Origin: Herpetosiphon geysericola
GTDB taxonomy: Bacteria > Chloroflexota > Chloroflexia > Chloroflexales > Herpetosiphonaceae
Direction of reading: 5' to 3'
DNA: 64,000 bases
Assembly (NCBI RefSeq): GCF_001306135.1
Contig: NZ_LGKP01000025.1
Span: forward strand, 558,001-622,000
Below are positions 57,035-64,000 of the stretch, one piece after another (the stretch's first letter is position 1; every line of letters starts with the position of its first letter). The notes below the pieces were generated by a model. The model was not told the origin of the DNA. It did not search any database and saw only the letters and a program-made list of their open reading frames with translations. Position numbers and translations under genes: made by a program.

Positions 57035-57235
57035 AACGCCATTTTTTCAGCTGAACAGTCAGCGGGCGACCTCGCTGTTTGGCGTTGACTATAGATGCAA
57101 CTTTGGTGTGGCAGCACGTAAATCCTCATTTCTACGCAACGCCCCCGAATGAAGCTCTCCGAATATTTAACTTGGTCGCATTGGCCTAACCCTGTGAGCT
57201 TGCTCGCAGACCCATCAAAACTAATTGGAGACCCG

Positions 57236-58438
57236 ATGACAGTGGACACCGAAAGCATGGATGCCGTTCAAGATTGGACGACACTGCTTGCTGAGTACGA
57301 TTATCAACGCCCAGAACGCGGCCAACTGCGTGAAGGTATCGTTATGCGCGTCGAAGACAGCCAAATCTTGGTTGACATTGGCGCAAAGCACGAGGGCGTT
57401 ATCCCTAACCAAGATCTGCGGCGCTTGCCACCAGAAATGGTTAGTGGCATCAAGAACGGTGACACACTGCAAGTGTACGTGATGGAGCCAGAATCAAAAG
57501 AAGGCGAACTGGTTCTGTCACTCAACATGGTGCAGGTTGAGCGCGATTGGCAAGAAGCCCAAACGATGCTCGAAAATGGTCAAATCATCGAAGCTGGCGT
57601 TGTTGGTTTCAACAAGGGCGGTTTGTTGGTTCAAGTTGGCCGTGTGCGCGGTTTCGTACCAGCCTCACAAGTTGTCAACTTGCACAGCCGCACTGGTACC
57701 GAAGGTCAACAAAGCGCTATGACCAAGATGGTCGGCCAAAATATTCCTTTGAAAGTTATCGAAGTTGATCGCGATCGCAATCGCTTGGTACTTTCAGAGC
57801 GGGCTGCTATGCAACGCTGGCGCCAATCGCAAAAGGAACGCTTGCTCGAAACCCTCGAACCAGGCGCAGTGGTCACTGGTCGGGTCAACCAACTCACCCC
57901 ATTCGGTGCATTCATCGATTTGGGCGGTGCTGATGGTTTGGCTCACATCTCAGAACTTTCATGGCAACGGGTTAACCACCCACGCGAAGTCTTGCAACCA
58001 GGCCAAGAAGTCCAAGTGTATGTCTTGGAAGTCGATCGCGACCGCGAACGGATTGGCTTGAGCTTGCGCCGTTTGCAGCCAGATCCATGGGCAACCATCG
58101 ATCAACGCTACGACCTCGGCCAATTGATCGTTGGTGAAGTAACCAACATCGCTCCTTTCGGCGTGTTTGTACGCGTTGAAGAAGGCGTTGAAGGTTTGAT
58201 CCACGCTTCAGAATTGACCGAAAACGGCCAATCGCCAGACTCGTTGCAACAAGGCCAACAAGTGCAAGTGAAGGTGATCAGCCTTGATCGCCAACGCCAA
58301 CGCCTTGGCTTGAGCTTGCGTCGCGTCGATGGCGATGGTGAAGCCGCTGAAGCAGCAGCAGCTCCTGTAGCTGACGTTGTTGAAGCGAACACCGAAACCG
58401 CTAGCGAAGCAACCACTGAAGAAGAAGTTGGCGCATAA
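57236..58438 (+). CDS. rpsA: 30S ribosomal protein S1
   Basis: S1 helps recruit and unfold mRNA on the 30S subunit. The 400-aa product has four S1 (OB-fold) domains, beginning near residues 31, 118, 203 and 288, and a flexible C-terminal Ala/Glu/Val-rich tail (EANTETASEATTEEEVGA). The third and fourth carry the classic GAFIDLGGADGLAHISELSW and GVFVRVEEGVEGLIHASEL. Four repeats are fewer than E. coli's six and fit Gram-positive-like S1. ATG 57236 follows TTGGAG by 5 nt; a start at 57149 would add 29 residues and lies in the leader. It is driven by a consensus promoter and followed by a strong terminator. Confidence 0.9.
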   Translation: MTVDTESMDAVQDWTTLLAEYDYQRPERGQLREGIVMRVEDSQILVDIGAKHEGVIPNQDLRRLPPEMVSGIKNGDTLQVYVMEPESKEGELVLSLNMVQVERDWQEAQTMLENGQIIEAGVVGFNKGGLLVQVGRVRGFVPASQVVNLHSRTGTEGQQSAMTKMVGQNIPLKVIEVDRDRNRLVLSERAAMQRWRQSQKERLLETLEPGAVVTGRVNQLTPFGAFIDLGGADGLAHISELSWQRVNHPREVLQPGQEVQVYVLEVDRDRERIGLSLRRLQPDPWATIDQRYDLGQLIVGEVTNIAPFGVFVRVEEGVEGLIHASELTENGQSPDSLQQGQQVQVKVISLDRQRQRLGLSLRRVDGDGEAAEAAAAPVADVVEANTETASEATTEEEVGA

Positions 58439-58458
58439 GATCGTCTGACGATTTTGGG

Positions 58459-58497
58459 CAACGGGCTGTGTCGTTTTGGCACGGCTCGTTGTTTTTT
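58459..58497 (+). terminator. rpsA terminator
   Basis: CAACGGGCTGTG (58459-58470) pairs with CACGGCTCGTTG (58480-58491), with two G-U pairs in the 12, followed by TTTTTT (58492-58497). Confidence 0.9.
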
Positions 58498-58769
58498 AAC
58501 TGGGGATTGGGGGTTGGAGGTCGGGGCCAGACCATTTAACCACGAAGGACACGAAGAGCACGAAATATGGCTATAGGCTCTGGGCTACAGGCTTTTGGCT
58601 ATCGGAACATTATTTGTGAAATTCGTGCAATTCGTGGCTAAAAAACGGCTTTTGGCTATGGATTATGAATTATGGAAATAATAATCTGAGCTAATCTGTG
58701 ACAATCTGTGGCTAAACATGCTCTATGTTCTATGCTCTCATAATTCCCGATCCCTAACAACCAAATTCT
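58498..58769. repeat. Patchwork repeat spacer before the glycan operon
   Basis: No gene is seen. Modules: GGGGATTGGGGGTTGGAGG, ACCACGAAGGACACGAAGAG, GGCTATAGGCTCTGGGCTAC, GAAATTCGTGCAATTCGTGG, AATCTGAGCTAATCTGTG and TATGTTCTATGCTCTC. Confidence 0.7.
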
Positions 58770-59984
58770 ATGCTCAAAACACTCTACATAACCTACGATG
58801 GCTTGCTCGACCCGCTGGGCCAAACGCAGATTTTGCCTTATTTAGAGGGCTTGGCTGTGCAACACGGCCATCGATTTGTTATCCTCTCGTTTGAAAAAGC
58901 TGAACGTTGGGCGGATGTTGCGCGGCGGCAGACGATCATTGAGCGTTTGCAACGCCATAATGTTGTGTGGCTCCCGTTGCGCTACCATCAACGCCCAACT
59001 CTGCCCGCAACCTTATATGATTTAATGCTGGGGCTGTGGACGGCAATCATCGCTGTGCAACGCTATCAGATTCAAGCGTTGCACATTCGTTCAACTGTGC
59101 CGCTGACGCTTGGATTGTTGCTCAAACGCTGGTTTAAGCTACCTTTGCTCTTCGATTTGCGCGGCTTTTGGGCCGATGAACGGGCCGATTTGGGCATGCC
59201 ACGCACTGGCTTGCTTTATCGCTTGCTCAAAAAACTAGAGCAAACTGGCCTCAATCAAGCTGAGCAAATTGTAAGTTTGACCAAACAAAGCTTGCGCTAT
59301 TTAGCCGAGCATAGCCATAATCCACAAATTGCCGAGAAAACTACAGTTATTCCATGCGCCGCCAATTTGCAACGCTGGCAGCGTGACGAACAAGCGCGAA
59401 CGCGGATTCGCCACGAATTGGGTTGGCAAACAAAGCAGATTGTAGTTTATAGTGGCTCACTTGGCGGCGGCTATCGCAGTGCCGATTTGGCCGAATGTTT
59501 TGCCACCTGGCTGCAAAGCGAGCCAAATTTGCGTTGGTTGGTGCTTTCCAATCAAGATCCACAGCCGTTGATCAAGGCCTTGCAGCATTTGAATGTCCCC
59601 GCCGAATCTTATACAATCCGCAGTGTAGCGAGCAACGATGTGGCGCAATGGCTGAGCAGCGCCGATGTTGCGATCTCGTTAATTACGCCGAGCTATGCCA
59701 AAATTGCCTCGTCGCCAACCAAATTTGGCGAATATCTGGCCTGTGGCTTGCCGATTTTTAGCAACGCCGGCATTGGCGATAGCGAAGAATTATTTGCCCA
59801 AGGCGTGGCGATTAAAATTGCTGATTTTAGCGTAGCTGCCTATCAAATAGCCTGGCAACGCTATCAAGCCCTGCGCCAACAGCCCGATCTTGCTCAACGC
59901 TGTCGAGCTTTTGCCGAACGTGAGTTTGATTTGGCGAGCGCAATCGAACGTTATGCAGCCTGTTATCGTGAGTTAGAACGATGA
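58770..59984 (+). CDS. Glycosyltransferase, GT4-like
   Basis: A 404-aa cytoplasmic GT-B glycosyltransferase. The N-terminal domain starts TLYITYDGLLDPLGQTQILPYLEGLA. The C-terminal domain has VVYSGSLGGGYRSAD and SSPTKFGEYLACGLPIF (the EX7E-like nucleotide-sugar loop, here with Glu in KFGEYLA near residue 315). Retaining sugar transfer for surface glycan is likely; donor and acceptor are unknown. It is the first gene of the operon, with no clear Shine-Dalgarno. The next gene overlaps by four bases (ATGA). Confidence 0.85.
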   Translation: MLKTLYITYDGLLDPLGQTQILPYLEGLAVQHGHRFVILSFEKAERWADVARRQTIIERLQRHNVVWLPLRYHQRPTLPATLYDLMLGLWTAIIAVQRYQIQALHIRSTVPLTLGLLLKRWFKLPLLFDLRGFWADERADLGMPRTGLLYRLLKKLEQTGLNQAEQIVSLTKQSLRYLAEHSHNPQIAEKTTVIPCAANLQRWQRDEQARTRIRHELGWQTKQIVVYSGSLGGGYRSADLAECFATWLQSEPNLRWLVLSNQDPQPLIKALQHLNVPAESYTIRSVASNDVAQWLSSADVAISLITPSYAKIASSPTKFGEYLACGLPIFSNAGIGDSEELFAQGVAIKIADFSVAAYQIAWQRYQALRQQPDLAQRCRAFAEREFDLASAIERYAACYRELER

Positions 59985-61096
59985 ACCAAGCGCACTCTGT
60001 GCTTTGCCTGACAGCCTATCAACCAATGCTGACAGCCAGTGTGCGCTATCGAATTATGCCCTATGCGCCAGCTTTGGCCGCAGCGGGAATTGCCTTGAAC
60101 TATGTGCCTTTCGCCACCCCACGGCTTCAGCGCTTGCTCTATCAACCAAAGCGTTATCCCCAGAAAATGGCGGCTATGCTTGGCTCGCTGGTTCGATGGC
60201 TGGCCAAATTGCCCCGCCAACCAGCAGCAGTGATTGTGCAACGTGAGGCGGCGTTAATCGGTGCTCCAATCATTGAGCGTTGGTTTAGTCGGCGCGTGCC
60301 AGTTATTTTCGATTTTGATGATGCAATTTTTTTTCCGACCGATCCCAAGCGTAGCATCAATGGCTGGCTGAGCCGTTTAGCGCGACCAACCAGCAAAACC
60401 GATCAATTATTGCGGTTTAGCCACATGGTTTGGGCGGGTAATGCTTATTTGGCCGATTATGCGCGGCGTTTCAATCCCAATGTGCATATTATTCCCACCG
60501 TGGTTGATTGCCACCAATGTCAGCCGCGATCTGTGCCAAGCCCGCACATTTGCACGCTTGGCTGGATTGGCAGCCATTCGACCGCCCGCTATTTGGAGCA
60601 ACTGCGACCAGTATTGAGCCAGCTCGCCGAGCACTATCGCTTTCGCTTGCTCGTGGTTGGAGCGGCGCAAGCAATCGAGATTGCAGGCGTTGAATGCTTG
60701 AATCTCGATTGGCAACAAGCCCGCGAATGGTACGATTTTCAGCAAATTGACATCGGGCTTTATCCGATTGAAGCAGATTTGTGGGCCGAGGGCAAATGTG
60801 GCCTCAAAGCAATTCAATATGGCGCGGCGGCAATTCCTAGCGTGTGCAGCGCAGTTGGGGTTAATCAACAGATCATCGAGCATGGCCAGACCGGATTTTT
60901 GGCGACAAATCCTGCCGAATGGGCTGAATATTTGGGTCGTTTGCTCGAAGATAGGCAATTGCGTCTGCAAATGGGCAACGCAGCGCGCCAAAAAATCGAG
61001 GCCGAATACAGCGTGCAGCGCTATCAAACCAAGATTGTGGCAGCACTCAAGGAATGTTTATGTGTGGAATCTGCGGCATCGTCAGCACAAGCCTAA
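59981..61096 (+). CDS. Glycosyltransferase, GT4 family
   Basis: The 371-aa GT-B enzyme has TAYQPMLTASVRYRIMPYAPALAAAG, a DFDDAIFF motif (about residues 109-116) typical of this GT4 subgroup, WAGNAYLADYA, TLGWIGSHSTARYL (start of the second domain), and GLYPIEADLWAEGKCGLKAIQYGAAAIPSV with the nucleotide-binding Glu. It is translated by coupling with the gene before it (ATGA overlap). Its last 37 nt overlap the asnB-like gene. It probably adds the next sugar in the same pathway. Confidence 0.85.
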   Translation: MNQAHSVLCLTAYQPMLTASVRYRIMPYAPALAAAGIALNYVPFATPRLQRLLYQPKRYPQKMAAMLGSLVRWLAKLPRQPAAVIVQREAALIGAPIIERWFSRRVPVIFDFDDAIFFPTDPKRSINGWLSRLARPTSKTDQLLRFSHMVWAGNAYLADYARRFNPNVHIIPTVVDCHQCQPRSVPSPHICTLGWIGSHSTARYLEQLRPVLSQLAEHYRFRLLVVGAAQAIEIAGVECLNLDWQQAREWYDFQQIDIGLYPIEADLWAEGKCGLKAIQYGAAAIPSVCSAVGVNQQIIEHGQTGFLATNPAEWAEYLGRLLEDRQLRLQMGNAARQKIEAEYSVQRYQTKIVAALKECLCVESAASSAQA

Positions 61097-62949
61097 TCGA
61101 GCCAAACACCATTCAGGCAATGAACCAACAATTGAGCCATCGCGGACTGGATGGAGCAGGAATTTGGCAAGCGCCAAGTTGTCAGTTAGGCCATCGGCGC
61201 TTGGCAATTATCGATTTGGCGACTGGCGATCAGCCATTGAGCAGCCCCGATGGCGCTTGGCAGTTGGTGTTCAACGGCGAAATTTATAATTTTCGGGCTT
61301 TGCGCCAGCAATTGCATGGGCTTGGCTATCAATTTCGCACCAACAGCGATACTGAAGTGTTGCTTGCCGCCTTGATCGAATGGGGCGAAGAGGCCTTGCC
61401 ACGACTTGAAGGCATGTTTGCCTTTGCGGCCTGGCACACGCCAAACCAGCGTTTGTGGCTGGCTCGCGATCGCTTGGGCAAAAAACCGCTCTACTACAGC
61501 CAAACCAACAATGGCTTGGTGTTTGGCTCAGAAATCAAAGCCTTGTTGGCGTATCCTGAGCTTGAGCGCAGCTTAAATCCACAAGCGCTTTCAGCCTATT
61601 TGACCTATGGTTACGTGCCAAATCCTGCGACGTGGTATGCCAAGATTCAGCAACTTGCACCCGGCCATGGCTTGGTTTGGCACGCTGGCAGCATTCGTGA
61701 ATGGCCTTGGTGGCAGGCTCGCCAGTTTGCTCAGCAGCCACGGCTCAAGGTTTCGGCCAAGGCTGCGATTGAACAAACGCGCCAGTTGGTTAGGGCCGCA
61801 GTTGAAAAACGCTTAGTTAGCGATGTGCCATTGGGTGCGTTTCTCAGCGGTGGTTTAGATTCGAGCATCGTTGTGGCCGAAGCACAAGCATTGCTCGGCC
61901 AGCAATTGCAAACCTTCAGTATTGGCTTTGCTGGTGGCGGTTGGTACGACGAAAGCGCTTATGCTGAGTTGGTTGCTAAACAGCTTGGCACCAAACATCA
62001 TTGCTTTATGCTCGAGCCAAATGCAATTGTTGAATTACCACATGTGCTCGCCCACTACGATGAGCCATTTCTCGATTCTTCGGCCTTGCCCATGGCCTTG
62101 CTCAGCCAAATGACCCGCGAACATTGCACGGTGGCCTTATCGGGCGATGGTGGCGACGAGGTGTTTGCTGGCTACGAGCGCTTTGGCGCTGGTCTCTGGA
62201 CGCAGCGCTACCACCAATTGCCACGCCTACTACGCCGTAGCATTGAACAAACAATCGCTGCGCTGCCAAACCCCAAGGCCAACCAGCGCTTGGCTCGGCT
62301 CAAACGGGTGGTGGCAAAAATCAAATTGCCGTTAGCGCAAGGCTTTCCGCGCTGGCTCATGGCGTTTACCCCAGAAGAATTGGCGGATTGGGGCGTAGTT
62401 GAGCTTCAGCCAAGCACTGCCGAACACTATCGCCAAGCAACGGCAGGCGTTGCTGATCCGTTGGCGCAGTTGTTGTGTTATAACCTTACTAGCTATTTGA
62501 CCGATGATCTGCTGGTAAAAACCGATCGCATGAGCATGGCCTATGGCTTGGAAGTACGCTCGCCATTTTTAGATCAGCATTTGGTTGAGTGGGCTTTGCA
62601 ATTGCCAGCCCATCTGCTGTGGCGCGGTGGGCGCGGCAAATGGTTGTTGCGCCAAGCCTACGCTGAACGCCTGCCTAAAACAATTCTTGAGCGGCCAAAA
62701 CATGGCTTTGGCGTGCCGCTTGATGCGTGGTTTCGCCAACAACTTAAACCCATGCTGCACGATTATTTACTGGCTGATGCGAGTAACATTCAGCAATGGC
62801 TGGCCAAACCCAAGCTTGAACAACTTTGCAAAGCTCATTGGGCTGGTACAATCAACGCAGGACATCAACTTTGGACATTGCTCAGTTTAGAACTATGGCT
62901 GCAAACTCATCACCAAATGAGGCCAGATGCGCACAATTATGTGGATTAA
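61060..62949 (+). CDS. asnB: Asparagine synthase (glutamine-hydrolysing), AsnB type
   Basis: A class-II glutamine amidotransferase fused to an ATP-pyrophosphatase. ATG 61060 was chosen because the mature protein must expose Cys2 (MCGICGIV); AAGGA lies 6 nt upstream and overlaps the previous gene. The glutaminase domain (about 1-190) has HRGLDGAG (family: HRGPD; note the Pro to Leu change), FNGEIYNF and RDRLGKKPLYY. The synthetase has SGGLDSS near residue 263 (pyrophosphate loop) and GDGGDEVFAGYERF. In glycan clusters such enzymes often amidate or aminate a sugar acid or precursor rather than make free asparagine; the true acceptor is not shown. Confidence 0.9.
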   Translation: MCGICGIVSTSLIEPNTIQAMNQQLSHRGLDGAGIWQAPSCQLGHRRLAIIDLATGDQPLSSPDGAWQLVFNGEIYNFRALRQQLHGLGYQFRTNSDTEVLLAALIEWGEEALPRLEGMFAFAAWHTPNQRLWLARDRLGKKPLYYSQTNNGLVFGSEIKALLAYPELERSLNPQALSAYLTYGYVPNPATWYAKIQQLAPGHGLVWHAGSIREWPWWQARQFAQQPRLKVSAKAAIEQTRQLVRAAVEKRLVSDVPLGAFLSGGLDSSIVVAEAQALLGQQLQTFSIGFAGGGWYDESAYAELVAKQLGTKHHCFMLEPNAIVELPHVLAHYDEPFLDSSALPMALLSQMTREHCTVALSGDGGDEVFAGYERFGAGLWTQRYHQLPRLLRRSIEQTIAALPNPKANQRLARLKRVVAKIKLPLAQGFPRWLMAFTPEELADWGVVELQPSTAEHYRQATAGVADPLAQLLCYNLTSYLTDDLLVKTDRMSMAYGLEVRSPFLDQHLVEWALQLPAHLLWRGGRGKWLLRQAYAERLPKTILERPKHGFGVPLDAWFRQQLKPMLHDYLLADASNIQQWLAKPKLEQLCKAHWAGTINAGHQLWTLLSLELWLQTHHQMRPDAHNYVD

Positions 62950-64000
62950 GAATCATCGTTGGCTTAGCTCGTTATTGGTTGCCTGCCTTTGCTTTGGCTT
63001 AGGCGGCGTGGCGGGCTTGATGCCGCTGCGTTATTTGGCTGGGATGGCATTTTGCCTTGGCCTGACAGCGCTGGCTTATGGCTGGGTTTGGCTGATTAGC
63101 AAGCCAGACGAGTTGCGCAGCATGCTTGTGCTGTGTTTTGCGGCGATGGGCTTGCGTTGGGGAGCCAGCTTTGCGCTGGAATTTCTCTGGCCCAGTTTCG
63201 AATCGCTGAGTGATGGCGCAGCCTATGGCCCGCATGCCATGGCAATTGCCCAAGCATGGCGGCTTAATTATTTTGCTAGCTACGAAGCGGTGGTTGCTAC
63301 GCCAGTTGGCGCGCCTGGCTATGTTTATTTTTCGGCAGTGCTTTTTTGGCTGTTCGAGCCAAATACCTTGCTGGTGAAGTTGGCCAATGGATTGTTTGCA
63401 GGCATGGCGGCGGTCTACACTGCCAAATTAGGTAACCACTTTTTCGATCAGCGAGTTGGGCGTTTTGCGGCAATTTGGATGCTCTTTATGCCCTCGCTGG
63501 TGCTCTGGACTTCGCAAAACCTCAAAGATAGCGCGGTAGTACTACTTTCGGTCTGGATTTTGTATGTTGCCAGCCAAGGTTTGCGCTCATCGCTCTGGCA
63601 AATTCCCTTGTTGGTGGTGCTGATTGGGGCTTTGATGAGCGTGCGCCGCGAAACCTCGATTGGCATTGGTTTGATGATCGCCTTGACGATTGGCTTTCAG
63701 CAAACCCGCCATTGGCTGACCCGCTTGAGCTTGAGCGTCATAACTATTGTGGCTTTGGGTTTGGTGCTTTCAGGCAGTGGTTATGGCTTTTTGGGCAGCG
63801 ATTATCTGCAAGAGCGGCTTTCGCTGAGTGCAATTGCCGAAAAGCGCGAGGCCAACTCGACTGGCACAGGCACAATTGAAAATACGATTGATACGACTAC
63901 GCCGCTTGGTTTTGCGCGCTATTTGCCAATTGCCTTGATTAATTTTTGGTTGCGGCCTTGGCCGTGGGAAGCGACTAAAAGCACCGCCCAGTTGTTGACG
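62939..64000 (+). CDS. Membrane glycosyltransferase-like protein (5' part, runs off the window)
   Basis: The frame is open from ATG 62939 to the right edge (354 codons, no stop), overlapping the asnB end by 11 nt. The N-terminus MWIKNHRWLSSLLVACLCFG is hydrophobic. At least seven transmembrane segments are apparent, with an extracytoplasmic SLSDGAAYGPHAMAIAQAW near residue 90 that resembles the Asp-containing loop of GT39/ArnT-like polyprenyl-phosphate-sugar transferases, and LWTSQNLKDSAVVLLS near residue 190. It may transfer lipid-linked sugar or flip/polymerise the repeat unit. The 3' end is missing. Confidence 0.7.
   Translation, partial: MWIKNHRWLSSLLVACLCFGLGGVAGLMPLRYLAGMAFCLGLTALAYGWVWLISKPDELRSMLVLCFAAMGLRWGASFALEFLWPSFESLSDGAAYGPHAMAIAQAWRLNYFASYEAVVATPVGAPGYVYFSAVLFWLFEPNTLLVKLANGLFAGMAAVYTAKLGNHFFDQRVGRFAAIWMLFMPSLVLWTSQNLKDSAVVLLSVWILYVASQGLRSSLWQIPLLVVLIGALMSVRRETSIGIGLMIALTIGFQQTRHWLTRLSLSVITIVALGLVLSGSGYGFLGSDYLQERLSLSAIAEKREANSTGTGTIENTIDTTTPLGFARYLPIALINFWLRPWPWEATKSTAQLLT

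Noticed and set aside
56993-57088. Two tiny ORFs (9 and 21 codons, overlapping TGATG) in the rpsA leader as leader peptides
   Set aside because: No Shine-Dalgarno for the first and no evidence beyond chance overlap; kept only as part of the structured leader.

Overview
The window looks like chromosomal DNA of a filamentous Chloroflexota bacterium, most likely Herpetosiphon or a close relative. This is inferred from recognised protein sequences, gene content and mid-range GC; it was not searched. No rRNA, tRNA, CRISPR array, transposase or phage gene was seen.

Region 1 (1-15553, + strand) is the S10/spc/alpha/S9 ribosomal supercluster: rplW (3' end only), rplB, rpsS, rplV, rpsC, rplP, rpmC, rpsQ, rplN, rplX, rplE, rpsN, rpsH, rplF, rplR, rpsE, rpmD, rplO, secY, adk, infA, rpmJ, rpsM, rpsK, rpsD, rpoA, rplQ, truA, rplM, rpsI, then a strong terminator. 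The map gene often found after adk is absent. Genes are packed with start/stop overlaps, and nearly every spacer longer than about 60 nt holds an inverted repeat.

Region 2 (15554-29600) is a set of short transcription units: an ABC-F ATPase with a leader peptide and attenuator-like leader, a sugar isomerase/epimerase-like protein, an aldehyde dehydrogenase, an unrecognised protein upstream of a PduO-type cobalamin adenosyltransferase, a cytochrome P450, a TcmP-like protein, a GerMN-type lipoprotein, ferritin and a membrane protein.

Region 3 (29637-41177, - strand) is a coherent accessory cluster: a BTAD-type regulator, a complete HAAT (Liv-type) ABC transporter (binding protein, two ATPases, two permeases), an alpha/beta hydrolase, a KAS III-like enzyme, an acyl-CoA synthetase and a MaoC-type hydratase. 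Together they suggest import of a small carboxylic acid or amino-acid-like substrate, activation to a CoA thioester and further acyl chemistry. The substrate is unknown.

Region 4 (41663-58497) carries stress and metabolic genes: DUF1697 protein, MsrA, a CPYC flavoprotein with a promoter/operator, a 2H phosphoesterase-like protein, a two-domain ALDH16-type dehydrogenase, thioredoxin reductase, an EamA transporter, cystathionine beta-synthase, galactokinase, a potassium-channel-like protein, an FG-GAP repeat protein, a zinc-ribbon protein, and rpsA (four S1 domains) behind a consensus promoter and long structured leader. Region 5 (58770-64000, + strand) is a tightly overlapped surface-glycan operon: two glycosyltransferases, an AsnB-type amidotransferase and a truncated membrane protein.

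The most striking feature outside the genes is the intergenic DNA. Between transcription units lie patchworks of short imperfect tandem words with periods of about 7-10 nt, in both orientations and shuffled combinations. There is also a separate two-hairpin repeat of about 70-80 bp in six copies, one of which looks like an internal deletion product.
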